Origin: CAVXAE01 sp044225565
GTDB lineage: Bacteria > Pseudomonadota > Gammaproteobacteria > Steroidobacterales > Steroidobacteraceae
Reading direction: 5' to 3'
DNA: 64,000 nt
Assembly: GCA_044225565.1 (NCBI GenBank)
Contig: JBGAIL010000001.1
Coordinates: forward strand, 7,954 to 71,953
Made by a program: the position numbers and the translations under genes. Below, in pieces: positions 53,794 to 62,624 of the stretch. The first letter of the stretch is position 1. Each line of letters opens with the position of its first letter. The notes below the pieces were generated by a model, which made no database searches, had not been told where the DNA came from, and saw only the letters and a program-made list of their open reading frames with translations.

Positions 53794-56550
53794 GTGAAGA
53801 CCCTGCTTCTCGCCGCTGCCGTACTCGTCACGGCGACTGCCGGGCTGCGCGCTGCCGGCCCTCCGGTCGACGCCGAGGCCCTGGCGAGCTGGCCCTCCAT
53901 CGCTGATGAGCAGATCAGCGAGGACGGCCGGTACGTGGCGTATGCGATCCTCGCCGGCGAGGAGCCGGCGGGTCTCGAGCTCGTGTCCACCGATGCGCGA
54001 TGGCGCAAGAGTCTGCCTGCAGCGCGCTCCGCGGAATTCGTTTGCGAGCCGGCGGGAAAGTGTGGGTTGCTGGCATTCCAGGACCGGCGCGGTGAGCTGA
54101 ATCTGGTGCGGCTCGGCGGCGATCGGGTGGAAGGGCTCGGCAGCGTCGAGTCCTACGAGCTGCCCGCACGAGGCGCTCGGCGCTGGCTGGCTTATCGCTC
54201 GAGCCGTGCGCCCTCGCAGCTTCGGATCAGGAATCTTTCCACCGGACGGGAGCTTCGTTACGACGGCGTCGCCGGATTCCAGTTCAGCGAAGAGGGGCGT
54301 GCGCTGCTGCTGAGAGTGGCGTCCCAGCTCGATTCCGGAGGCGCCCAGAGTCTGCAATGGCTCGATCCCGACGGCGGTGGGCCGATCACCATCTGGCAGG
54401 GCGGCGGTGCCGGTGGCGCAGTGTTTGATGAAGCGGGGCGCCAGCTCGCCTTCATGGTGCAGGAGCCGGGCGATCCGGCAGGGTCGCGCTCGATCTGGCA
54501 CTACACCGCCGGTGCCCGTCGGGCAGTCCGGATTGTCGATGAGAAGACAGCGGGACTGGACACGGGGCTTCGATTGCACGAAGTGACCGGATTCACCGAA
54601 CACGGGCGTACGCTGCGCGTTGAGTTGATGCGGATGCCGCCGGTGCTCGAGCCTCTGCCTTCAGCGGTCGACGTGGACATCTGGAGCCATCACGACGAGC
54701 GGCTGCAATCCCAGCAACTCGCTGATCTCGCCGCGGGCAGGTCCGAACGCGTCTATGCCGCGCAGCTCGACATCGCAACGCGCGTGCTGACGCGACTGGA
54801 AGGGACCGGCGATACGCTTGGTGATTCTGCGTGGAACGTGCAGGTGGGTGAAGTGGCATTGGTGGATCACCGCGCCGGCGATCCGGACCGCGGCGAATAT
54901 CATTGGAACCCGGCTGCGCGACTGTCCACGGAGCTTCTGTACTTTCGCGATGGCCGCCGCATTCCCGTCTCGGCGTGGGATCTGCCCGATGAAAGCCGCC
55001 CGCAGCTGTCGCCGGACGGCCGCTTCGTCGTGCAGTTCGATCCCGTGGCCAGCTCTTTTTCGAGCCATGACGTGTCGACGGGCGTCGTGCGCGGGATCAC
55101 GGCCGGCGCAGCGACCGACTGGCGCCGGTTCGACGCCAGCTGGCTGCCCAGGTCTTCCCCGGCGCTGCGTGGCATAGCGGGCTGGGTCGAAGGGGACGTC
55201 GCAGTCCTGCTCTACGATGCTTACGACGTCTGGCTGGTCGATCTGCTCGGCGCAACTGCGCCTGTCAATCTGACGAATGGATATGGGCGACGTCACCAGA
55301 CGATATTCTCGCTCAGGGCACAGGTGCCGCCGCGGCAACGCATCTACCGGCGGGATGAGCGCCTGATACTCGCGGCGTTCGACCGCGTCACCAGGAAAAG
55401 CGGCTTCTTCGCCACGCGCCTGGAAGGCGGCGCAGATCCGGTGCGGCTCACGATGGGGGCCTACGCCTACTACCGGCCGGAGGACGAGAGCGGCATGCCC
55501 GTCAAGGCGGCGCGAGCAGCGAAGTATCTCGTCAGGCGGGAGAGCGCGACGGAGTCGGCCAATCTCTTCGCGACGGACGACTTTCGCACGTTCACGCGCC
55601 TGAGCCACTTGCAGCCGGAGCAGCAGCACAACTGGCTCACGGCAGAGCTCGTCGACTGGCACGGGCCCGATGGCACGGTCGCGCAGGGGATCCTCTACAA
55701 GCCCGGGGACTTCGACCCTGCTCGTCGCTACCCGGTGCTCTTCAACTACTACGAAGTCGCGAGCGACGACCTGAACGTCTACCCGATACCGAAACCCCTG
55801 CGCATGGGCTGCGAGATCGACATCGCTTCGTACGTCACCCGCGGTTATCTGGTAATCAGGCCCGACATCCACTACGCACCGGGGAAATTGCGCGAGAGCG
55901 CAGTGCGAGCCGTGGTGTCCGCCGCCGGACATCTGCGGCAGATGCCCTGGGTGGATGGCAAAAGGATGGGCCTGCAGGGATGCAGTTTCGGCGGCATCGC
56001 GACGAACTCGATCGTGACCAGCACGGGGCTGTTCGCGGCGGCGGTGTCCGCGTCGGGGATCGCGGATCTCATCAGTGCCTATGGCGCGTTGTGGCTGCCG
56101 AACGCCAGAGCGGGAACCTCGGGCGGCGCGAGCCTGCAGAGGATGGCCGAGATCGGGCAGGAGCGCATGAACTCCAATCTGTGGGAACACCCGGGCCTGT
56201 TCGTGGAGAACTCCGCGATATTCCACGTGGATCGGGTGAGTACGCCGATCCTGCTGATGCACACCCGTGACGACGCCATCTGCCCGTTCGCCAATGCCGT
56301 CGAATTCTTCACGGGTCTGCGCCGCCTCGGCAAGCCGGCCTGGATGCTCCAGTACAACGAAGGCAATCACCAGCTCGAGGGCGCGCCCGCGAAGGATTTT
56401 GCGATGCGCATGGCACAGTTCTTCGATCACTACCTGAAAGGGGCGCCGCCGCCGCGCTGGATGACTCGAGGCGTTCCCGCGAGCCTCAAGGGTTTCGATT
56501 CGGGCCTCGGCCTCGATATCGGCGCGGCCGGGTCCGCGCAAGGAGAGTGA
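53794..56550 (+). CDS. secreted S9-family (prolyl oligopeptidase-like) serine peptidase
   Basis: A 918-residue exported peptidase. GTG 53794 gives a signal peptide (KTLLLAAAVLVTATAGLRAA). The N-terminal 600 residues are a beta-propeller-like region (SEDGRYVAYAIL; LSPDGRFVVQFD); the C-terminal alpha/beta hydrolase domain has the triad Ser731 (LQGCSFGGI), Asp827 (HTRDDAICPF) and His859 (EGNHQLEG). It is larger than most S9 enzymes. It starts 17 bases after the TonB receptor and is probably in one transcript, so it may process peptides for import. Confidence 0.9.
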   Translation: MKTLLLAAAVLVTATAGLRAAGPPVDAEALASWPSIADEQISEDGRYVAYAILAGEEPAGLELVSTDARWRKSLPAARSAEFVCEPAGKCGLLAFQDRRGELNLVRLGGDRVEGLGSVESYELPARGARRWLAYRSSRAPSQLRIRNLSTGRELRYDGVAGFQFSEEGRALLLRVASQLDSGGAQSLQWLDPDGGGPITIWQGGGAGGAVFDEAGRQLAFMVQEPGDPAGSRSIWHYTAGARRAVRIVDEKTAGLDTGLRLHEVTGFTEHGRTLRVELMRMPPVLEPLPSAVDVDIWSHHDERLQSQQLADLAAGRSERVYAAQLDIATRVLTRLEGTGDTLGDSAWNVQVGEVALVDHRAGDPDRGEYHWNPAARLSTELLYFRDGRRIPVSAWDLPDESRPQLSPDGRFVVQFDPVASSFSSHDVSTGVVRGITAGAATDWRRFDASWLPRSSPALRGIAGWVEGDVAVLLYDAYDVWLVDLLGATAPVNLTNGYGRRHQTIFSLRAQVPPRQRIYRRDERLILAAFDRVTRKSGFFATRLEGGADPVRLTMGAYAYYRPEDESGMPVKAARAAKYLVRRESATESANLFATDDFRTFTRLSHLQPEQQHNWLTAELVDWHGPDGTVAQGILYKPGDFDPARRYPVLFNYYEVASDDLNVYPIPKPLRMGCEIDIASYVTRGYLVIRPDIHYAPGKLRESAVRAVVSAAGHLRQMPWVDGKRMGLQGCSFGGIATNSIVTSTGLFAAAVSASGIADLISAYGALWLPNARAGTSGGASLQRMAEIGQERMNSNLWEHPGLFVENSAIFHVDRVSTPILLMHTRDDAICPFANAVEFFTGLRRLGKPAWMLQYNEGNHQLEGAPAKDFAMRMAQFFDHYLKGAPPPRWMTRGVPASLKGFDSGLGLDIGAAGSAQGE

Positions 56551-56553
56551 TGG

Positions 56554-58541
56554 ATGGGCGCTGCGAGGCGCAGTGGCGCGTTGCTCTGCGGTTTGATCGC
56601 GTTCGCGGGCGTCGACTCGCAGGCCCGGGAGCGCAGGCCGTTCGGTCTGGAAGACGTTCTGAAGGTGCGCAAGGTCGCCGATCCTCGGGTGTCGCCCGAT
56701 GGACGTTGGGTCGCCTACACGGTGAGGGAGACCGATGTCGCTGCGGACCGCAGCCTTTCGCAAATCTGGATCGTGAGCTGGGACGACCGTCGACACATGC
56801 AGATGACGCACGGCATCACCTCTGCCAGCGCTCCCAGGTGGAGTCCGGATGGCCGCCTCCTTACGTTCCTCGCCGCGCGGCACGCTGAAGATGCGCGTAC
56901 CCAGGTCTGGGCGCTGGATCGCCGAGGCGGCGAAGCCTGGCCCGTGACCGATGTCACGGGGGATGTGGAGCAGTATGCCTGGTCGCCGGATTCGACACGG
57001 CTGGCGCTGGTGCTCGCACAGGTAGAGCAGGAAAGCGCGCAGGCGTCCTACCGGCCCCTGGTCATCGACCGCTACCAGTTCAAGAACGACGAGCAGGGTT
57101 ACGTGCTCGGCACGCAGACCCGCCGCATCCATCTTTTCGAGATCGCCACTCGCCGGTCGTCACCATTGACGCGAGCCACCGGATTCGAGGAATCGGATCC
57201 CGCCTGGTCGCCCGACGGCTCGCGGATCGCATTCGTGAGCAACCGCGATGCCGACCCGGAGCGGACCGGGAATACGGACGTCTGGGTGGTGGAAGCAAGG
57301 CCCGGCGGCGAGCCGCGACGCCTGACGAGCTTCGAGGGGCAGGATGAAGGGCCTCTGGCGTGGAGTCCGGATGGGCGCCGCATCGCGTACGCGCAAGGCC
57401 GGTCGCCGAGGACTGGCAGTTCCTCAGGCGGGAGCTGGCGGTAGTCTCACTCGACGGCGGTCCGCCTTCGTTCCCCGCACTCAGTCTCGATCGGGACGCG
57501 CTCGAGCCGGGATTCTCTGCGGATGGACGGTTCCTCGAGTTTCTGGCCATCGACCTGCGCAGCGTGTTTGCGGGCGCGTCTCCGCGGAGGGCGGTGCGGT
57601 GCAGCGGCTTAGCCGCGCAGCGAACGTGATCAGCGCTCATTCACGCGCGGCCGGCCATGTCGCAGTGGCGTCGAGCTCCGACGAAGAGCCGGGCGAGATC
57701 CACGCGCTGGAGAACGGCCGCTTGCGACGGTTGACCTCCCACAACGACTCGTGGCGCGAGCAGGTATTGCTCAGATCCTCACAGGACATCGAGTTCCGCA
57801 GCAGCGATGGCACGATGGTGCAGGGCCTGCTGGTCACACCGCACGGTCATCGGGAGGGCATGCGATATCCCGCCATCGCATGGATCCATGGCGGCCTACG
57901 GCCAGGACGATCACGAGTTCGAGATCCACCGCCAGCTGTTCGCCGCACAGGGCTATGCGGTCGTTCAGGTGAACTATCGCGGCAGCGCCGGCAGGGAGCG
58001 TGAATACGCAAGAGCGCGCTCTGTCTCGCAGGGCGTCCAGGACGTCGCGGACGTGATCGCGGGAATCGACTACGTGATCGCGCTCGGCGTGGCCGATCCG
58101 CAGCGGCTGGGTGTGGGCGGCTGGAGCTACGGCGGCATCCTGACGAACTACCTCATTGCGCGGGATCCGCGCTTCAAGGCAGCCATCGCCGGTGCGGGCT
58201 CGGGCAACGTGATGGGGCTCTACGGCACGGATCAATACGTCTATCAGTACGACGTGGCCTGGGGTGCCCCGTGGACGAATCCGCAGCTCTGGATCGACCG
58301 TTCCTACCCGCTGCTCCATGCGGACCGGATCCGCACTCCGACGCTGTTCGTCGGCGGCCGGCTCGACTTCAACGTGCCGATCGCGGGCGCGGAGCAGATG
58401 TACCAGGCCTTGAGGAGCCTGCGCGTGCCGACGCAGCTCGTGATCTATCCGGAGGAGCATCACAGCATCTCGCGTCCGAGCTTGCGGCGCGATCTGTTGC
58501 AGCGCTATCTCGACTGGTACGCGAAATACCTGCGAGGGTAG
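56554..58541 (+). pseudogene. second S9-family peptidase, broken by three frameshifts
   Basis: The ancestral gene of about 660 codons begins at ATG 56554 (AAGGAGAG upstream). Frame 1 runs through propeller motifs (WSPDGRLLTF, WSPDSTRLAL, WSPDGSRIAF) to about 57407, where one missing base shifts the frame (YAQGRSP / EDWQFLRRELAVVSLDGG). A second single-base loss is near 57575-57590, and a two-base loss at about 57893 hits the oxyanion motif WIHGG-(P)-YGQDD. The rest reads on to TAG 58541 and keeps the triad: Ser in GGWSYGGIL, Asp in GGRLDFNVP, His in PEEHHSI. The retained active site means recent decay or base-calling errors are both possible. Confidence 0.8.
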
Positions 58542-58573
58542 ATGCGGAAGGCCGTCTCGAGCTCCGCGCCGCG

Positions 58574-60310
58574 TCAGGCCGCCATCGCGGATCTCATCCG
58601 CACCTGCTTTCCGGAGAGCGCCATGCCGATCTTCAGCACGCGCGCCACGCCATGCTGGAGCAGCTCGGTGTGGTACCAGCGCTCGTCGACCTGCCGCAGC
58701 GCCTGATCGGCGGCGGCGTCGATCCGCGCCGGGTCGTCGACTCGCTTGAACTCCATGACGATGCCCATGCCGCCGGCCTGTTTCGGCAGCAGCGCAACGT
58801 CGTACCGGCCGAAACCGCTCTCCCGGTTCGAGTACACGACGTGCGTCTCGCGCAGCCCGAACATCAATCCCAGCACCAGGCCGTGGTAGAAATTTTCCGG
58901 ATGCAGCCCGCTGGCATCGAACAGGCTCATGGACTCGAGCAGATAGCCTTCGAGGAGCAGCCTGAACTCCTCGAGCTTGCCGGCGAGCAGGCAGTCGAGG
59001 AATGCTCGATAGCCTTCGGCCGACATCCGGTCCGTGAACCACTCCGTGAAATTGCGCTCGTAGAGGCCGAGCACTTCCTCGTTGGGAATGCTCAGCCTGC
59101 AGCGCACGTATCCCGTGCGCTCGTATCGTGGATCCGCGGCGGTCAGGTATCCGGTGAACACCAGCAGGCTCCACAGCGCATCCCCGCCGCCGTCCAGGCC
59201 CCGGAAGGCGAGGTTGGGATCGAAGGTCAGCTCCAGGATTTCGCCGCGGACGAGGTCCTCCAGGCGCTTCTTGATGTCGGCGAGGGCCCGCGCCATGACG
59301 GCCTTGAGCAGGGCGTTGTCGCTGGTGTTGACCCAGTACGGCTGCATGAGGCCGTCGTGCTTGAGGCAGCTCAGGATGGACCAGGGGTTGTGGACCGTCT
59401 GGTTGCCGAAGCGATACCCGTTGTACCAGCCGCGGATGCGTTCGGCGAGCGCTTCGCGGTCCGGTGCCTCCAGGGGCAGCAGCATCAGCAGCTCCGCGAC
59501 GTCCTTTTCCGTGAAGCCGAACCACCTGGCGTAGTCGGTGCTCAGCACCGTGTTGACCTCGATGTTGTTGAGGCCCGAGAAGAGGCTTTCCTTCGAGACG
59601 CGCAGGATGCCGGTGAGGACGGCCTTGTGCAGCGCAGGGTTGTCCTTGAGCGCCGAACCGAGCAGGCCGCGCATGAAGCCGGCGATCTCGTCGAAGTAGC
59701 CGTGGGTGTAACCGGCATGCATGGGCGAGTCGTACTCGTCGATCAGCAGAATGACGGGCTTCCCGTGATGGGAGTGCAGGCAATCACAGAGCAGCTTGAG
59801 CGAGTTCGCCAAAGTGGTGGGGCGCGCAGTCCTGGCGAGAATCTGTTTGAAATCCGTGAGGCGTTCGGGTGCCAGCCGTGCGGATCCAGCCAGATCCCGA
59901 TGCTGACCGAACAGCGATGACATCACGTGGGCCATTTTTTCCAGAGTCGCCTCGAAGGTCGCTTCCTTGATGTCCTTCAGTGTGACGAACACTACCGAGT
60001 AGCGCCCCTGGTGCCTCATTGCCTCGCGGTCCTCGGAGATCGCCAGCCCGCGGAACATGCGCCGTGTCGCATGCCCCGCGACGCGGCTCGCGAAAAAGTG
60101 ATGCAGCATCGAGAGGTTGAGCGTCTTGCCGAAGCGGCGTGGGCGGGTGATGAGCGTGACCTGCGCGCCATCCGCCAGGATGTCCCGGATCAGCAGGGTC
60201 TTGTCGATGAAGGTGTAGCCGTCCCGGCAGATCCTGCCGAAATCGCTGATGCCGAGCGGCGGTTTGAGCGAATGCGCCTCGGGTTCGGCCTGTGCCGTGC
60301 TCGATGACAT
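58574..60310 (-). CDS. AAA-ATPase-like protein with C-terminal PD-(D/E)XK nuclease-like domain (DUF1703)
   Basis: A 578-residue soluble protein. The N-terminal ATPase-like part has SDFGRICRDGYTFIDKT, the unusual P-loop RPRRFGKTLNLSML and Walker B VILLIDEYDSP. The C-terminus has a PD-(D/E)XK_9 nuclease-like core, GRYDVALLP and GIVMEFKRV, where Asp and Glu-x-Lys are the metal/catalytic residues. Such proteins are abundant and laterally mobile in bacteria; roles in selfish element control or defence have been proposed but not shown. ATG 60310 is chosen because upstream codons are non-coding in character. No transposase or defence gene adjoins it. Confidence 0.88.
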   Translation of the reverse strand: MSSSTAQAEPEAHSLKPPLGISDFGRICRDGYTFIDKTLLIRDILADGAQVTLITRPRRFGKTLNLSMLHHFFASRVAGHATRRMFRGLAISEDREAMRHQGRYSVVFVTLKDIKEATFEATLEKMAHVMSSLFGQHRDLAGSARLAPERLTDFKQILARTARPTTLANSLKLLCDCLHSHHGKPVILLIDEYDSPMHAGYTHGYFDEIAGFMRGLLGSALKDNPALHKAVLTGILRVSKESLFSGLNNIEVNTVLSTDYARWFGFTEKDVAELLMLLPLEAPDREALAERIRGWYNGYRFGNQTVHNPWSILSCLKHDGLMQPYWVNTSDNALLKAVMARALADIKKRLEDLVRGEILELTFDPNLAFRGLDGGGDALWSLLVFTGYLTAADPRYERTGYVRCRLSIPNEEVLGLYERNFTEWFTDRMSAEGYRAFLDCLLAGKLEEFRLLLEGYLLESMSLFDASGLHPENFYHGLVLGLMFGLRETHVVYSNRESGFGRYDVALLPKQAGGMGIVMEFKRVDDPARIDAAADQALRQVDERWYHTELLQHGVARVLKIGMALSGKQVRMRSAMAA

Positions 60311-60386
60311 GCGATGTCTCCGGAACCGCCACGGGAAGGCGGGGAGTCTAGCGCCGATCACCTGATGAATATAGCCTACGGCTAGG

Positions 60387-61667
60387 TTACAGCAGATCCC
60401 GGATGCGGTAGTACAGCATCGCGAGCACCAGCGCCGGCCGGCGCAGCGCAGCGCCGCCGGGAAAATTCGTGTGCGGAATCTTCGCGAACACGTCGAACCG
60501 TTCCGCGGTGCCGGCGATGGCCTCCGCGACGAGCTTGCCGGCGATGCCGGTGAGCACGATGCCGTGGCCCGAGAACCCCTGCAGGAAGTACACGTTGGGC
60601 GCGAGCCGCCCAAAATGCGGCGCGCGGTTCATCGTGATGTCCAGGTCTCCGCCCCACGCATATTCGATCTTCACGTCCTCGAGTTGCGGGAACACGCCGA
60701 TCATCCGCTTGCGCGTCGCCGAGGGCGCATCGAAAGAGCCCAGCCCCGAGTAGTTCACGCGCCCGCCGAAGAGCAGGCGATGGTCCGCCGAGAGTCGGAA
60801 GTAGTCGATGATCCAGTTCATGTCCGCGACCGCTGCGCGGTTCCTGATGAGCGCGCTCGCTCGCGCCTCTCCGAGCGGCTCCGTCGCGACGATGTAGGTG
60901 CCGACGGCCATGATCTTCGGCCGAAGCGCCGGTGCGGTGGAGCCGAGCCACGCATTGCCGCACAGTACGAGCTGCTTGCAGCGCACCTCGCCATTTTCCG
61001 TGCGCACGCGCACCGTCGTTCCTTCTGCGAAATCGAGAGCACGGCTCTGCTCGAAGATCTGTGCGCCGTTGCGCTCCGCTGCGGCGGCCAGCCCCAACGT
61101 GTAGTTGAGGGAGTGCAGGTGCGCTCCATTCGAATCGTGCAGACCGGAGAGGTAGCGCTGCGAGTCCACCACCGAGCGCACTTCCTCCTTGGACAGGTAG
61201 CGCAGGCTCGAATAGTTGTATTTGTTCCATAACGTCTCGAGCTCGGCGCGCAGATCCTCGTCCTGCCGGGGCTTGATCGCCACGGACATGTGTCCGCTCA
61301 CCCAGTCGCAATCGATGCCGTAGCGCGCAATGAGCTCGCGCATGAGCGCGACGCCTTCCACCGTCATGTCCCATACCCGCCTCGCGTCGGCCGCGCCGAC
61401 GAGACGCTCGAGCTTGTCCTGCCCGCAGGAGATGCCCGCGATGACCTGGGCGCCGCTGCGGCCCGAGGCACCCCAGCCGATGCGGTTCTGCTCGAGCAAC
61501 ACGACGCGATAGCCCCGTTCCGCGAGATGCAGGGCCGCGGAGCACCCCGCTATGCCGCCTCCCACCACGCAGACGTCACACTCCACGGTGCCTGTCAACT
61601 GTGGCCTTTGCCGGGCCGCATGCATCGTGGCGACGTAGTAGGACTTCACGTAAGGCGCGGAAACCAT
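60387..61667 (-). CDS. puuB: FAD-dependent oxidoreductase, gamma-glutamylputrescine oxidase-like
   Basis: A 426-residue DAO-family flavoenzyme. The dinucleotide-binding motif is CDVCVVGGGIAGCSAALHLA, followed by the FAD contact EQNRIGWGASGRSGAQ and, near the C-terminus, FLQGFSGHGIVLTGIAG. PuuB oxidises gamma-glutamylputrescine to gamma-glutamyl-aminobutyraldehyde. The start at 61667 gives MVSAPYVKSYYVAT, typical of the family; ATG 61700 would add 11 residues. It is divergent from the puuD homologue, so the assignment is supported by context. Confidence 0.9.
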   Translation of the reverse strand: MVSAPYVKSYYVATMHAARQRPQLTGTVECDVCVVGGGIAGCSAALHLAERGYRVVLLEQNRIGWGASGRSGAQVIAGISCGQDKLERLVGAADARRVWDMTVEGVALMRELIARYGIDCDWVSGHMSVAIKPRQDEDLRAELETLWNKYNYSSLRYLSKEEVRSVVDSQRYLSGLHDSNGAHLHSLNYTLGLAAAAERNGAQIFEQSRALDFAEGTTVRVRTENGEVRCKQLVLCGNAWLGSTAPALRPKIMAVGTYIVATEPLGEARASALIRNRAAVADMNWIIDYFRLSADHRLLFGGRVNYSGLGSFDAPSATRKRMIGVFPQLEDVKIEYAWGGDLDITMNRAPHFGRLAPNVYFLQGFSGHGIVLTGIAGKLVAEAIAGTAERFDVFAKIPHTNFPGGAALRRPALVLAMLYYRIRDLL

Positions 61668-61707
61668 GCGGATATGATGCCTGAAGCGGCTTTTGCCCAC
61701 TAAGCTG

Positions 61708-61716
61708 TGGTCTAAT
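61708..61716 (+). promoter_or_regulatory. extended -10 promoter of puuD-puuA
   Basis: TGGTCTAAT reads as TG-G-TCTAAT. It overlaps an upstream in-frame ATG (61715), so the true puuD start must be further downstream. Confidence 0.45.
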
Positions 61717-61741
61717 GGACGCGCCGCGCCGGGTGCGTCAG

Positions 61742-61757
61742 CGCCTGGCCCCAGGCG
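61742..61757. promoter_or_regulatory. inverted repeat between promoter and puuD start
   Basis: CGCCTGG-CC-CCAGGCG, seven-base arms with a two-base spacer, 14 bases before ATG 61772 and downstream of the -10 element. The position suits a repressor operator. Confidence 0.35.
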
Positions 61758-61771
61758 GCACCCATCGCACC

Positions 61772-62536
61772 ATGTCCTTCAAGAGACGCCCGGTTATCGG
61801 AATCCCTGCGGATCGCCGCATGATCGGCGCTCATCCGTTCCACGCCGTCGGCGAGAAGTACATCCGCGCGGTCGCGGAAGCGGCCGGGGCGATCCCGCTG
61901 CTCATTCCCGCGCTGCCGGATCTCGTGAGCAGCGAGGAGATCCTCGATCGCGTCGACGGCATCCTGTTCACTGGCAGCCCCTCCAACGTCGAGCCGCACC
62001 ATTACCAGGGCGCGCCGAGCGCGCCCGGCACCTGGCACGATCCGCATCGCGATGCCATCACGCTTCCGCTCATCCCCAGCGCGGTCAAAGCAGGCGTTCC
62101 CGTGTTCGGCGTATGCCGCGGCTTTCAGGAGATGAACGTCGCGTTCGGAGGCACGTTGCACCAGAAGCTGCACGAAGTGCCGGGCTTCCTGGATCATCGC
62201 GACGACGATTCGCTGCCGCTCGAGGGGCAGTATGCGCCCGTGCACGATGTAACGCTGGAGCCGGGAGGCCTGCTGCGCGCGCTGGCAGGCATGGACAAGG
62301 TGCGCGTGAACTCATTGCATTCGCAGGGCGTCGCTCGCCTCGCGAGCGGGCTCGAGGTGGAAGCGCGCGCGCCGGATGGCGTCATCGAAGCTTTCCGCGT
62401 GAAGGATGCGCCGCGCTTCGCCGTGGCCGTCCAATGGCATCCCGAATGGCAGGTGATGGACAACGCGCTCTCCCGCGCGCTCTTCGCCGCATTCGGCGCC
62501 GCCAGCCGCGAGCGCGCCTTGACGAAGAATTCTTAA
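61772..62536 (+). CDS. puuD: gamma-glutamyl-gamma-aminobutyrate hydrolase-like class I glutamine amidotransferase
   Basis: A 254-residue peptidase C26 enzyme. The nucleophile Cys is in VFGVCRGFQEMNVAFGG and the catalytic His/Glu pair in AVQWHPEWQ. PuuD splits gamma-glutamyl-GABA to GABA and glutamate, the last step of the Puu route. ATG 61772 (MSFKRRPVIGIPADRR) is preferred to 61715 because the latter lies inside the -10 element. Followed by puuA after 88 bases. Confidence 0.9.
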   Translation: MSFKRRPVIGIPADRRMIGAHPFHAVGEKYIRAVAEAAGAIPLLIPALPDLVSSEEILDRVDGILFTGSPSNVEPHHYQGAPSAPGTWHDPHRDAITLPLIPSAVKAGVPVFGVCRGFQEMNVAFGGTLHQKLHEVPGFLDHRDDDSLPLEGQYAPVHDVTLEPGGLLRALAGMDKVRVNSLHSQGVARLASGLEVEARAPDGVIEAFRVKDAPRFAVAVQWHPEWQVMDNALSRALFAAFGAASRERALTKNS

Positions 62537-62560
62537 CGGCGCGCAGCGCCGCTATTCATA

Positions 62561-62583
62561 GCGGGTCGCGCTTCGCGACCCGC
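62561..62583. terminator. strong hairpin between puuD and puuA
   Basis: GCGGGTCGCG-CTT-CGCGACCCGC is a perfect 10-bp stem. A second small stem, CCCCT/AGGGG, follows at 62601-62616 and covers the ribosome site of puuA. No T-run, so attenuation or message protection are as likely as termination. Confidence 0.5.
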
Positions 62584-62624
62584 AGGAAAGTGGGGCACAG
62601 CCCCTGAAAATAGGGGCGAAGCCC

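Noticed and set aside
58574..60310. A defence island around the AAA/PD-(D/E)XK gene
   Set aside because: Neighbours on both sides are peptidase and putrescine genes; no restriction, toxin, integrase or other defence gene is present.
61715..61771. Upstream ATG 61715 as start of puuD
   Set aside because: It lies inside the -10 element and gives an Arg-rich leader; ATG 61772 gives the normal family N-terminus.
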